Source: Lophius americanus (lineage: Eukaryota > Chordata > Actinopteri > Lophiiformes > Lophiidae). Taken from it: 64,000 nucleotides of DNA. Below are positions 10,781 through 22,115 of this stretch, piece after piece. The translations under genes were made by a program, and so were the position numbers. The stretch's first letter is position 1; every line of letters begins with the position of its first letter. The stretch lies in contig JBBDHG010000026.1 of NCBI GenBank assembly GCA_037951165.1, positions 3,142,501-3,206,500 on the forward strand, written 5' to 3'. The notes under the pieces were generated by a model. The model saw nothing but the letters and a program-made list of their open reading frames with translations, was not told where the DNA came from and ran no database searches.

Positions 10781-10853
10781 AGAGCTGTTTTGGGGAACAA
10801 AGGTTGACTTGAACACAATTAAGCAGGTAGACTTAATGTAATGGCTCATTGGC
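10781..10853 (+). mobile_element. 3'-end-like fragment of a dispersed fish repeat, copy 1
   Basis: The string AGCTGTTTTGGGG, a GACTTGAACACAATTAAG-like middle and GCAGGTAGACTTAATGTA followed by ATGGCTCATTGG aligns along its length with 51625-51700. This terminal segment, with GCAGGTGG then TTAATGTTATGGCTGAT, is familiar from a common fish repeat, but I cannot name the family with confidence. Confidence 0.5.
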
Positions 10854-11305
10854 TCTCTGTTTTCTTTTTTTGTGCGTTTTCAACGTAATTGCATAACTTT
10901 TGTTGAATTTCGTGTGTCATGAAATACAGAAACTTCCTGCTCTTCTTGAATATGCTGTTTGCAGTGTAAGATAGTAAAAAATTGCATTTCAAATGGAAAT
11001 ATTGAATATAGAAGCTGATTTATTTGAGCTCTATATATAATTTTATTTGGCATATTATATTCAAATTATTTTACAAATGATGCATGACTGGCATTTTTCA
11101 ACTTAATAGAACAATTTTGTACCTAAATCCTACTGGGTGGAAAATGCCCATCCGTGTCAGTGACCTCATTTGTGAAACTTTGCATAAGATGCTTTATACT
11201 TTTTAAATGATGTGTGGATGGATGTAAAAGTGTCAAAATGGGAAAAAACTTTTTAATCAGGAGTCAATGACCTAAAGATGAATGTTATTACAACAGATGA
11301 TGTTT
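10854..11305. other. no recognisable gene
   Basis: A+T-rich, nothing identifiable. Confidence 0.55.
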
Positions 11306-11386
11306 GATAGATAGATAGATGCATAGATAAATAAATAGAAACTTTATTGACCCATTACAGGAGATTGTTCACTTTGAAGAGAAAGG
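11306..11386 (-). mobile_element. GATA microsatellite plus LINE-tail-like fragment
   Basis: GATA/AATA repeats at 11306-11338 are followed at 11340 by ACTTTATTGACCC and a short continuation. Fish LINE 3' ends in antisense often read as GATA repeats followed by ACTTTATTGATCCCC. Only the terminal few dozen bases remain. Confidence 0.5.
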
Positions 11387-11415
11387 ACAGAATGATATCA
11401 GTGATATCATTCTGT
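11387..11415. repeat. perfect 14-bp arm palindrome
   Basis: ACAGAATGATATCA (11387-11400), one spacer G, then TGATATCATTCTGT (11402-11415), the exact reverse complement. It sits immediately after the LINE-tail-like fragment. Confidence 0.95.
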
Positions 11416-12423
11416 GAAAGTCTTTGAAACTTGGACCGTTCAGAGAAATGGTGATCGAAGGGGATCTGCTCTTAGCGGTGATGCGGTACATCCCCCACCG
11501 TTCAATCCGGACACAGGTGTTGGTAGTGGCTGATGGCTCTGCTGACAGTTTGCAAATCTCCAAATATTTGGCAACGATGAGGTGGAGGTTGCCCGTAACA
11601 GCAGCATGAAAGAACGAGATGAATAGAGATAATCCCGTTTAAGACCACACAGCAGGATAAGTTAAGGATGAAGCTGTGTCTATGTGCTATTGGATAAATG
11701 TGACCATGTGACGTGAAGAGTGGACCGTCTCAGACCATGAGAGCAGAAAATTAAGAGTAAGCATGAGTGACTGACTTCCCAACTGAACTAAACACAGCAG
11801 AGTCAACGGGGGAAAAACAAGTGACATCTTGCACATATTTTCTTCCACCTGATATTGATTATTAGGGATAAGGAGGACCTCCCCCGGGACTATATCATAT
11901 CACTTAATGTCCGCAGCAGACATAGCCAACACATACATCATGTCTGTGATTTATTACTTTTTTTGGTAGCAGGATATTGTTGACAACAAATGATTAGCTC
12001 AGTGTATCAAATAGTGCTGCAGTTATACCCGGCCTTGATCAATCAGCAGCAAATATCCATCCTAGTTTGAATTGAAGCTGATGACTTAGGAGAAACTCAA
12101 CACCTATGAGCAACTAATGCATCATTAATGTTATCTAATAAAGTCAGCCTCGGTAAATGGAGGCAGATTGATTGAGTTAGTAGCTTTAACCTACTCATGA
12201 ATAAGTTAACAGCCATATATATTGCAGTGACAGCAATCTTTGCCTTGGCAGGGGAGCTTTGTCTTGGATTCCGGTGATGAGGAGGAGGTGGTATCTGATG
12301 CCTGTGTGAATTTTAAATCTTCAGAGGCAAATTATTACTTTACGAAAAGTAATAGGGATAGCACTGGGTGGGACCCATTTATAAGACAAGTGCAAATAAA
12401 TGCATTTAATGCGATCCATTCGA
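11416..12423. other. no recognisable gene
   Basis: A 61-codon open frame at 11424-11609 has no recognisable product. The rest is unremarkable A+T-rich sequence. Confidence 0.55.
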
Positions 12424-12720
12424 GGCTAGGTCTGCAACGGATAATTGACAGAAATTGATTAGGAAATTAGTTGTCGATTAATTTAATAGTTGATTAGTCT
12501 GTGACGTCAGCAAACACCACCTTTGACACCGCGTAATCAGAAGGAAGTAGCCACATGGCAGCTCCATCACGACAGAAAGTATCCAAGGTTTGGGAACATC
12601 AGTAGTGCTGGAACCCGTCAGTAGTGCTGGAGCCCGTCAGTAGTGCTGGAGCCCGTCAGCAAGTGAAGCAGAGACATGTTGGCTCTTACGACTCGTTTCG
12701 GAAAGCTAGTTAGATTTAGC
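12424..12720 (+). mobile_element. 5' part of a hAT-like transposon (family B)
   Basis: The left end reads GTCTGCAACGGATAATTG and is followed by GATTAATTTAATAG-type A+T-rich stretches, as in fish hAT elements whose ends begin GGGCTGCAAC and carry repeated CGATTA. At 12555 an ATG opens a short frame, MAAPSRQKVSKVWEHQ then stop. The KVSKVWEH string is the start of a BED zinc finger as found at the N-terminus of hAT transposases. The same protein start, as KFKLWERL, occurs at 26126 in a second copy. No right end belonging to this copy is visible, so it is truncated. Confidence 0.62.
12600..12656 (+). repeat. 19-bp unit repeated three times
   Basis: CAGTAGTGCTGGAACCCGT, then twice CAGTAGTGCTGGAGCCCGT, head to tail (12600-12618, 12619-12637, 12638-12656). 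The paralogous hAT copy near 26226 has a single unit, so the triplication is local to this copy. Confidence 0.95.
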
Positions 12721-15700
12721 TCAGTGTTTAAAGGCGTGTACTTCACCTTTCTCTTAGGTTTAACGTGACTATTTTGAGATATAGTGAATTGTTAATGAGG
12801 CCGAGAGTACCAAATAACTATTATAAAATCACGATGATTCGTGTTACAACTGTGTCCCAACATTAAAACCATACACACAGCAGAATGGTGAATAGTGTCT
12901 TCATTACTCATGGAGAGAAGTGCACACATCTCTGCGTGTGTGCGTGTCTTATGTGGGTTGCATCCAAATTGTTTTTAATGATTTAGCCCGATGAAGTTGT
13001 TGACTACAGAATAAACAATGAATCTTTTTTTCTGTCCTGGTCTATATTCCTAAATTCACATGGATGTTTTATGAAGCACTTAAATTAAATAGTGCTGATG
13101 ACACTCGAACTAACCCCCAGAATTTACTAGGCAGGTTTTAAGTTGTTGGGTTTTTTTCAATGTATCTCCCAGGTTGAGCCGTTTCTGCTTGTTGAGCTGA
13201 TTCCTTTGGACAAATGTTGTATTTTCTACCATGTAGCTGCTGGAACACATGATGCTGCATCTATAATATAGGAGAATGGGCTTTTCTAGACAAGTACAGC
13301 CCCCCTCCAACACACACACAGGCACGCACACACACACACCTTCGCAGGTCTATTTTCCCCTTCCTTCGACTCCCTGTCTCGTTGCCCTTTGTGCTTGTAC
13401 TTTTCATGCTTCACACCACTGTCTGTCTTCATTTCTGACTAATGACTTCATTAAACATATTAGTGTTGCTCTGTCAAAGGGGTTGAATGTGGTGCGGCGA
13501 GCAAAAATGGGAGGTGACTCATTTCATAGTTTTATCTATTTTTAACACTGTGCGCATTTGTCACACAGCCAGCTTTTCTGTCTTTGCTTTTGCGCGGCAA
13601 GACTCTGCCAACTGAATCCTTATTTAAAAAAGCAGCAGTGTTTGTTTTTCATTTTAGCTCTGTCTCGTGGAATACTTTTGTCACCTGCACATAAAAGTAT
13701 GTCTGTTTGCATGAAAAGCCATTCTAATTTCAAGCATCGGTGTTTTGGCACACTGTACGCCGCGTGTGTGTATAATTTGTGATTTTTGCTTCATTGTTGT
13801 TGTATTTACATTCTCTGTCTGCATGCAGCTGTCCTAGATATATATAGATATATATTTTTCTCCGAAAACGCCAGACGGATGAGAAGAAAGGGTTGAACCG
13901 AGCTTCGGTTTGAAAGAAACGACGTTTTGAAGATGCGATCCCAGTTCTGGAGCGTCGCGCTACAGACATAAAAAATATTGAAGTGGAAAGGCTTTTGGAA
14001 GAACATCTAGTTGCAAGCGATGGCAACAATACTAGCAACGGAGCAAGGCTCATCTGGAGGCATTGTTTTTTTTTGTGTTGTTAATCCATGTGCAGGGTAT
14101 TTTTGGTCCTCAATTCTTGTGTGAATGGAGCAGAAGCTCGTGCCTTTGTTTTCCCCTGCTTTGAGGAAGTGGGAGACAGAAATACATATGCATCACATTT
14201 GGAAGAGCACGCGCTAATCTGAGTTCTGAGTCATCTTATCATTAAAGACTAAGAACTCAGACAGAAAAGACAAGGCAGATAAGGAATAGCTGGTTAATCA
14301 TATTTCAGTGAGTAATCACAGAATGGCCAGGGCTGGCATTTGGCTGGCATTTTCCATGTTTTCTATCTTCTCCCTCCCGTCTGCAACTGAAGACACCGAA
14401 AAAAGGCCCTGAGTGGAGATCAAACCAGTTCCGTCCCATGTCTTGAAACATATCTGTAGTTTTTTTTCAGTGTTCTGAATGCAACCTTTCTAAAGGGCAG
14501 GATCTGTGGAGAAAAATAAACCCTTCTGCCATTATTCCTCTCATGCTAGCAGAAGGCCATTATTATCCGTGGTGTAAGACGGTGTCTGTCTAGTGATTTT
14601 TTTTTTGAGCCAATCGCAGAGTGAGTGCGAGACGGGTTACCATGGAGAGAAACGGTCTGGTCTGTGAGGCTGTTGAAGCTCAGCATGAACACCCTAGCCT
14701 GATACAGGCTGATAGTGTTCTCCACACATTCTAAAAGGCACCAGCAGCTCTGTCCTGCTGTTTGCCTAGCTAAATGTCTCGTTGCCAGTCTACCTGCCTT
14801 ACATCGGCTGAATGTCTAAAGATAGTGGAAGAAGGCGAGTACTGAAAAGGACCTCAGTCAGGGAAGTACCAGCTGTTGCGTGATATCAGATTGGTAATAG
14901 GGTGCTGCCTTCTCTCACCAAAATGTCAATTTAACCTTAATTGCCATACATTATGCTATTGAACATGGTCTCTTTCTGTAAATATATGAAAGTAATGCCA
15001 CTCGCTCATAGATCTATTTATTAAAAACTGTATAATTACATTGAAGATACCAAAGTTGTGGGGAATAGACCATTGGATGACCTTTGGAAGCTTTGACTTC
15101 ACAAAGGTCTGACGTCCTTTTTGCTGTTAGTCTGCGCTGCCGTCTTTGGCCTTGAGAAGCTTGTGTGCAGGATCAGCAGACTTAGAATGAGATTCTCGTT
15201 CTCTTGTGACCTTTCACCAAGGAGTGTCCAGGGCAGAAGATTATATTTTCCAGCTGTCATAAAGCTGAAAAGACGGTACTGAAAGTAAAATCGGGACCAT
15301 TGAAGGATCGATTTAGCAAGAATACCAGAGGAAAGTATAATTTCTTCTCTTATGTAGACTCAGAATTCTCTATTTTCACCTCAAATTTTCAAAAATCCCC
15401 CACCCTCACTCTGTTGCATGGACAGCTGTGTTGGATACGTTTGGAGTGTGTGAATGAGTGCTGGCCTCAGGTTGAAGGGTAGATGAGCCAGAGATTATGG
15501 CCTGGACATTCCTTTTGAATGCGGCCGGTAGAGCACTCACGTCAGAGAGGATGTATAAGTGCACACATGTTTGCACATTCAGTTATGTATAGTTGCTTTA
15601 AGTGTATCTCGGGGAGTTGTTTCTGCTCTAGCCAGAGGTCGGAAGTGTTTTTCCTCAGCCATTTCTTCTCGGCTCATTGGAGCCGTCCAGAAATGGGCAT

Positions 15701-15924
15701 CTACCGATCTACCTGCAGAGCTTTCTTCCCATTTTACTCCCCTTCCCAGGGAAGCTTATCCAACCCTTGTTGCAAAACTTTCCTTCTGAATTTGCATCTA
15801 TTTATTTGAATATTTATTTCATTAACACTATATTTGTATTTATGTATTTTTCATATCTCTGCTTCTACTTTGCATGTTGACAACACAATGCAGCAAATGT
15901 TTGTGTTGCTTGTTACCAGACCTT
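12721..15924. other. no recognisable gene
   Basis: Ordinary A+T-rich DNA. A short CA-rich stretch at about 13310-13340 and an imperfect (TA)n near 13840 are the only simple repeats. The open frames at 13276-13545 and 13730-14053 (minus) have no recognisable domain. Confidence 0.55.
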
Positions 15925-15970
15925 TGTATGTCAGACCCATGAGAATTAATTCACATGGGTCTGACATACA
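15925..15970. repeat. 46-bp near-perfect palindrome
   Basis: TGTATGTCAGACCCATG (15925-15941) is the exact reverse complement of 15954-15970. The 12-base centre is itself a palindrome, GAATTAATTC, flanked by an A/A mismatch, so 22 of 23 base pairs match. No repeat family is recognised around it. Confidence 0.95.
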
Positions 15971-16471
15971 CTGAGAATTTTTAGCTCATCTTAAGATGCT
16001 GAGGGACTCGCTTTGGGACACAAATGGCCCTCACTCTCCCTGCCAACCACACACTTACCCACAAAATCCCTAGATGCTCAGTGCCCGTGGCCCATCAAAC
16101 AGTTCTGTCAGCCCCAGAATCAGAGCAGGCATGGAAGGCTGGAGGGATTCACGTATGCTGCTAAAGAATCTAAGTTATCTGACAAGATCCCATATTGTGT
16201 GGGTCTTATGCACCCCACAACATCCAAATTGAAACAGGATCTGAACCTACTTCAACTGCTCAAGGCTTCTTCTTGCATGGGAACCTCCTGAAAGTATTAA
16301 CCCACACTAGTGACATCTAGGGACGAGGGACAAAGATTTGGAGTGTAGAGGAGGCAGATGGGTACAGAGGGGAAATCAGGAGAGACGAGAGACGTAGTAA
16401 TTGGGACAGCTGCACAGCTTGAGGCATAAGCAGTCGGATCAGCCACCTCACTCCTACCTCCACCAACGCCT

Positions 16472-16473
<2 letters not shown>
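15971..16473. other. no recognisable gene
   Basis: A 92-codon open frame at 16013-16291 has no recognisable domain. Nothing else identifiable. Confidence 0.55.

Positions 16474-16560
<87 letters not shown>
16474..16560 (+). repeat. (CA)n microsatellite, 87 bp uninterrupted
   Basis: Pure CA dinucleotides. Length suggests a highly polymorphic locus. The cysteine-valine open frame read from the minus strand here is an artefact of the repeat. Confidence 0.98.
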
Positions 16561-16562
<2 letters not shown>

Positions 16563-17724
16563 CCTCTCCAGCCAAAATATAAAAAGGGCGCCAGAGAGCC
16601 AGATGCTGGCTATTAGAATCGCTATGACAATATCCAAAATTCACTCTTTAGCCAGAATGCTCAAGCTCACAAAGACACACTCATAGGAAAAGAAAGAAGA
16701 AGAGAATGAACTCCTCTGACAGAATGGGTGCATTTCCCACACTTGGGTAGAAAGGTTGTGTGACAGGCCTGCCTCTGTACAGGGGTTTGTGGATATTATT
16801 CTGTTTTCAACAGAAAGCCCAAATGCCCGGCAGCCCCTCCACCTCTACACACTAACACACACAAGGACTATTGAATGGCCTAATTTTAATAAATGCTATC
16901 TGATCCACTACTGGCCGGTATTGGATGGCCTGTGTGTGACCAGCACATAGGTACAGAGAAGGTTAAAACCAAAGTGGGACCTGGATCATGATGAAAGGCT
17001 TTCATTAACTTTCTCAGAGGCAGTGGGCTATTTATGTCACTGGTGCTGGTCCTAATTCCTAGAGGGTTTGTTTGCTCTGGCGGGGGGTTTGTGGATTTTT
17101 TTCCTCTACACTATTGATCCCCAAGGGTGAATTCATCTATGTGACCTTCATTGAGAGGTCAGAATGTAAGGTCGATTGCACCGCCTAGTCCTGGTAGCTG
17201 CGAAGGGATTCAGTGTTTAATTTAGCACTTAATCGCTGTGCCAAGTTCACAAGAAGTGAGGTGGTATATATCAGAGTTCATTGTAAGTATGTAGGGGATG
17301 TCCAGTGTGTGAGAGGATTGCGAGGGATCATAGCGGAGTGGCTTGATTGGATTTCAAATACAGGAGCCCTGTCACCTGGCTCAGTGTGGCACTCCGAAGA
17401 CAGCAGGGATGCGATCATGCTGCAGTCATGCTGTGAAAACAGCTAAATCTGCATTTTATGTACTGCAGTCACCAACATCAACTATATAGATTACAAAGTA
17501 ACATCTCCTGATAGTAATTTATTTATACTGCCAATAATCACAAATTGGCCTTAAGGGGCTTCTGGACTTGGACCAAAGCGGAGAATGTGCCGAAAATCCC
17601 TTCAACAGAATGAAGAGAGAAGAGATCCATTTTCCACACAGACTTAGTACCTTTACAGAACGGACAAGCAGGATGAAAGCATTGTATATGTGTGATGTTT
17701 ATTAATGGTGCACCAGGAGGCCTA
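16561..17724. other. no recognisable gene
   Basis: About 17109-17135 has ACTATTGATCCCCAAGGGTGAATTC, a possible short LINE-tail fragment of the kind seen at 11340. Nothing else identifiable. Confidence 0.5.
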
Positions 17725-18140
17725 GGTCGACGTGATCAGCAAACGGCCAAGCGACCTCGGTGAGGCCGACCGGTGTCGATCACACACATGAGCAATTGAT
17801 GCCAAATATGAGCTACCATGACTACAAACATCTGCTCAGAAAACCCAAAGCTCACAATTTGTGACACCAGTAAGGACAGAATAAGCTGTTTGGCACATCA
17901 AACTTAATCAGACACTTCAAATGTAATCACGCCCAGGATCAAAGTTCGTACCAAGAAGCTCAAGTTAGCATTGCAGTTAAAGCTAGTGGGAGTGCAGAGA
18001 CAGCAACGAGCCCGATGTATGTATGCTGTCAATTCTGGTTTTAAAACGATCGGCCAAAATCGTTATCGGCCGGTCAGACTTTATAAAAATTGTCTTGTTG
18101 TGATCGGCCAAGAAAATTATAATCTTGCATTTGGAATGTG
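17725..18140 (+). mobile_element. hAT relic with BED zinc finger, family A, copy 1
   Basis: At 17901-17930 the + strand reads NLIRHFKCNH, followed by a segment ending in SYQEA. This is the second half of a BED finger (N-L-x-x-H-x(4)-H, then an acidic/aromatic stretch), the DNA-binding domain at the N-terminus of hAT transposases. Both histidines of the pair are kept. The flank around 18047-18110 carries repeated TCGGCC, and GTCAGACTTTATAAAAAT follows. The copy aligns piecewise with 44766-45190 and 56873-57345, all in the same orientation. The first-half cysteines and the rest of the transposase are not recognisable. Boundaries are approximate. Confidence 0.6.
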
Positions 18141-20973
18141 TATAGATCAGGCAGAGGTGAAGTTGCTTTTACACAACCTTCTCTCCCCATGGCAACCTGG
18201 AAAAGTAACATAATATACAAATACACAAGAGGATTCACAAAGAGATATGAAAGAAAACAAACTTTCCTGAGGGAGAGAGAGAAACATGAAAATGAAGGGA
18301 AGTTAGAGAGAGACAAGGGAAGCTGAATCCCCTGGAGCATGGAGAACCAGTTCCAAAATACGGATTATACTGTATACATACTAAATGTAAGCTTGAGGTT
18401 TAATAGAGTAATGAAACTAATATGGTCATTTGCAGAGGGTGTCATGTCATATATTGCTCTTCCTGACAACATTATGTGTGAATTTATGGTTTTCCTACCC
18501 CCCTAGAATAATGAAACAATTTTTGAAACTTTAAATGATAATCAATGTTTACACAGACAAAAATCTATCATTAACCGGGCCTTACCGGCCTTTTTCTGCT
18601 CTAATGAAATCGCGCGTTTATCTCCACAAAGTAAAAAAAACCTCTCATATGCTTACAATCTTTAGCCCCCTGCATATAGATCAATACCTTACAGCTGAAT
18701 AAGACCGCTTGTTCCACTGAGCTTGTCGTGTCTTTTTCTGTGGGTGTTGTTGAAATATAGGAAATCGCTATCTGGAGTCAAATTAGAAGACTATGGCGGA
18801 AAGAAAGTGGTCACAACAAAACAGCAACAATTCGAGAATAACTCCTGGAATGCATTGTTCATCCAGTATTGATGGTTTTCTGCTGTGTGAGAGGGTGGAT
18901 TATTCTTTTCAGATTTTTTTCTAACAATGCTCTTTTCGGTCTGCATTGGATTTAATTGAGGACACTAGCAAAGGATCAGAGTGATATTTAACAAAGAATT
19001 AGAGGTGCTTCGATCAATCAGCAGGCCGATTGATTGGGGACGGGAGCAGAGCCGGTTTTAGCCAGCTATATTAAGAAGGGCTGGTAGAAATAATAGGTCG
19101 GCGACTTGGACGGTAGATAGACCAGAGCTTAGAAAAGTGGACTAGTAGTCTAAAAGCCGAATAATACTTTCATTGTATAAGCTTAGCTGTCAAATAAAGG
19201 TAAAACCTAATCCAGTGAGACTTTTCAACATAGCCAATATTTACAAAACTAGAAAGTAGTCTTATTCAAACGAAAAAGTGAAAAAGAAAACCGCTAAATA
19301 CAACTGTCAATCAAGCTTATATTCAAAATCCAATGTAATAATGTAATCCAACAGGAAGAAATTAGATTTATTTTTAAAACATTTTTTCTTTTTTTTAACT
19401 TAGTTAACACAAACCTGATAACCCATATTTACAGCAAATCAGTTTTAATCTGCCCATCTCTCCATCCATCCATCCATCCATCCATCCATCCATCTACAAC
19501 ATCAGTCTTCTGTTTCCCTCAGATCAAAATCCTCACAGATTCATCTATGTCTAAGATATTTGTTAATGATTTCTCTATAACAAGGAATAACAAATTCCTC
19601 TTTCTTTCAAATAGCATAGCTCTACAAGAGGAGGTCAAAATCCGTGACAGTGTGGAGAAGGAACGCTCACATGATCCTGAAGATCCACAAATTACTGGGC
19701 TGTTACATATAATTTATGCCAAATTTTCACGAAAAGGTGTCTATGAAAGCTCTCTCCAGCATTCATCTTTACCGATGACAACCTGGGCCTTCAGAACAAT
19801 ACTCCCGCAATGAAGCTTCCTTCAAGTAACTTCACTGTTAAACTACGATACAGGATGCTGTCAGACTACCCGCCTCAAATTCAATCAGGCAATATTTTTC
19901 TATTGGAAGAAAGTGGTTAAAGCGAGGCACAACTCCTATGAGGGAGATACACTTTTGAACAGACACACACTGAAACCATCAGGCATGTACTATCCTGCAC
20001 TATTACACAGAATTATTTTATGCTGCATCCCAAATAGATTACATATATCTCATAATCATAATGATAATATGAGATGAAATAATATCTTCTAATAATCCAC
20101 AGCTATTTAAGATACAACAAAAACAATGAGCCTCAAGAAAGCTGTTCATCGTTTCAAGAAAAAAGGTTCATCCCCCTGTCTTTCGTTAAAACCAGCTGGA
20201 TGACAGGGGTACGCTGGACTAGTCACCAGTTCAGCGTTACGGATAATGAATGACACGATCTTATAGGACACCATTGTCTTCCCTTCCGTTAGAAGGTCAG
20301 TGCTGATGGTCTTTGCAGCACAGTGGTATAATTCCCGATTTTAATTAAATTATCTGAAACTAACCGCTCGGCAGAGCCGAATTTTGAATTCACCGCTTTC
20401 CGCTTACAAAATAGGCAATAGGAAGACTCCCATCGCAACAAATTTGAAATCTGATAGGCTAAAGAAATGTGACAGTCATGACCAAGAGATGTAGTTCCGG
20501 CTGGTAATTGATTTGTTTTAATGGGTTCATGTCTTTCTAGCATGTCTTTGGTGGGAATAAAAATGCTCTTTTGCCACAAATTACTGAGTGTAAATACTGA
20601 TATTTTAATATGAAAATTCATCCTGGAAGAGAAAAGCTGGGATCAGAAGTAATGATATTTCAATCCACCAGTAGTTCAGGGGCAGTGCTTGTGGAAGCTA
20701 ACATTTCGGGAGCAGTGGCTGGAGCCTGTGACATGCTAGTAACAGCGTCGCTAGAGGTGGAAGCTGCACTAGGCTTATTTACAGGCTTAAAAAGCGACAC
20801 ATTTAACAGAAAGTGCTGTTATACAAAATGAACGTAGATCAAGCTCTGAGCGTCCCAAAGCAGCACAGCATAATAAACTGGGAAGATGAGTTGACTTGCG
20901 AGAAATGTCACCGGGCACCGTTTGCAGCGGAGAGCTCTGCTTCCGACTACGCTGTGTGGACCTGCCTACTATT
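18141..20973. other. no recognisable gene; small repeat fragments
   Basis: About 19005-19100 starts AGAGGTGCTTCGATCAATC and resembles a left end of hAT family A (its right end at 26113 reads GGAGCACCTCTTA). A (CCAT)n microsatellite lies at 19461-19494. About 20196-20238 (GGGGTACGCTGGACTAGTCACCAGTTC) is a small antisense fragment of the repeat at 22931. Open frames at 19547-19813 and 20610-20831 have no recognisable domain. Confidence 0.5.
19461..19494 (+). repeat. (CCAT)n microsatellite
   Basis: About eight uninterrupted TCCA/CCAT units. Confidence 0.95.
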
Positions 20974-21224
20974 AAGAAGAAGAAGAAAGAATCCTTTATT
21001 AGTCACATAGTCATACAGTACAACATAGTGAAATTACTTCTCTGCATTTGACCCATCCCTGAGGGAGCAGTGGGCAGCCCCTCGTGGAGCGCCCGTGGAG
21101 CTAAGGATTCAGGGTCTTGCTCAAGGACCCTACGACAAGTAGACCCTGGTGGGATTCGAACCGGCTACCTTCCGATCTTCTGATTGGGAGACGGCCGCTC
21201 TACCCACTGAGCCACAGCCGCCCC
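20974..21224 (-). mobile_element. tRNA-derived SINE, near complete
   Basis: Read on the minus strand, it starts GGGGCGGCTGTGGCTCAG. It has an A-box match (TGGCTCAGTGGG, 21203-21214) and a perfect B box (GGTTCGAATCC, 21152-21162), the internal RNA polymerase III promoter of tRNA genes. A tRNA-unrelated body with GAGCAAGACCCTGAAT follows, ending in AATAAAGGATTCTTTC and a (CTT)n tail (20974-20989 on the + strand). About 250 bp, a normal length for a tRNA SINE. Percomorph genomes carry abundant SINEs with this head. Flanking CTATTAAG and ATATTAGG may be a decayed target-site duplication. It is not a functional tRNA gene, because the head does not fold through a full cloverleaf with acceptor ends. 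Confidence 0.88.
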
Positions 21225-21640
21225 AATATTAGGTGGGATGGTGGCTTTAGCGGCTTCCAATCACAGGCTAGAAATGATACTGGTATATTCTATGATATTT
21301 TCCGATTGGTTGGACAAATAAAATATAATAGTTGGCTGTGTGTTTGCATTGCACAATAGTTCCCATCTCAATGCAGGGTGCATCACAAGCATGAGCCTCG
21401 ACAGATGCAAAAGTAAGTTCACGCTGTCGTGACTGAAAAGCTCCAAATCCCCGGCATTGTACAAGCAATTTCCATGATTGAGATGAAGCTTACTGTAGGG
21501 TAAAAAATATACAACAGATCTTTCCCACAATCAATCCAATCCAATCCGGTAAAGATAATTGGTGAACGTCATTGAAGAAGGACTCACATTTTTTTCATTT
21601 TAATTGGATAATGAATGGTGTGTGCATATACATAGCTTAC
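21225..21640. other. no recognisable gene
   Basis: Contains the short motif shared with 4287 and 5384 (about 21441-21470). Nothing else identifiable. Confidence 0.5.
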
Positions 21641-21673
21641 GTAGCTTTAGCTCAGGAGGTAGAGCAGTTACCC
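21641..21673 (+). mobile_element. tRNA-like head fragment of a SINE
   Basis: TAGCTTTAGCTCAGGAGG followed by TAGAGCAG matches the D-arm/A-box region of tRNA-derived SINEs. It stops at a run of C and a microsatellite, and no B box follows, so only the head start remains. Confidence 0.55.
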
Positions 21674-21678
21674 CCCCC

Positions 21679-21803
21679 ACATACATATCTTACATAACAT
21701 ACATACATAACTTACACACATACATACATACATACATATATAAATACATACACACATACACACATACATACATACATACATATATACATACATAACTTAC
21801 TTA
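21679..21803 (+). repeat. imperfect (ACAT)n microsatellite
   Basis: About 125 bp of ACAT units with TTACATA and CACA interruptions, directly following the SINE head fragment. Confidence 0.95.
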
Positions 21804-21805
21804 AA

Positions 21806-21841
21806 TATTATTATTGTTATTATTATTATTATTATTATTAT
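21806..21841 (+). repeat. (ATT)n microsatellite
   Basis: About 35 bp of ATT units with one G interruption. Confidence 0.93.
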
Positions 21842-22115
21842 CAAGTTTTTGATTAAGTTTGTTGTCCCGAATGTTTTTTTGGTTGTTCCTCCGCAGCTTA
21901 TTTTGTCCTTACTGGTGTTACAAATTGTGAGCTAAATTCTTGGTGAAGGATTTCCGGGCTGGTGAGATGTTAGGGGCCACGGAAACCGTTGCTTGGTGTG
22001 TGTTTGCGAATGACGTAAAACATTGTGCAGCGCCTGCGTTTAAGCGGAATGGAATCGACCATACTGAGACTGCTTGAACTGTGAATTGTGTTGAACTACA
22101 AATAAAGGCTGCTTC
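21842..22115 (+). repeat. dispersed repeat, shared with 26440-26620
   Basis: The string GTTTGTTGTCCCGAATGTTTT, then CAGCTTATTTTGTCCTTACTGG and TGTTACAAATTGTGAGC, has a close counterpart at about 26440-26515, and the downstream GAGATGT and GTGTGTTTG segments keep the same order. It ends in AATAAAGGCTGCTTCTTCTTC, a tail-like (TTC)n run. Probably part of a hAT-family relic. The exact class is unclear. Confidence 0.5.

Noticed and set aside
16297..16644. 115-codon minus-strand frame with a long Cys-Val repeat
   Set aside because: It is the (CA)n microsatellite read as protein.
21140..21224. Possible functional tRNA gene on the minus strand
   Set aside because: A and B boxes are present, but the sequence continues into a SINE body and (CTT)n tail and lacks a proper acceptor stem, so it is a SINE head.
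21641..21673. Possible tRNA gene on the + strand
   Set aside because: Only the A-box half is present; it runs into a C run and microsatellite with no B box.
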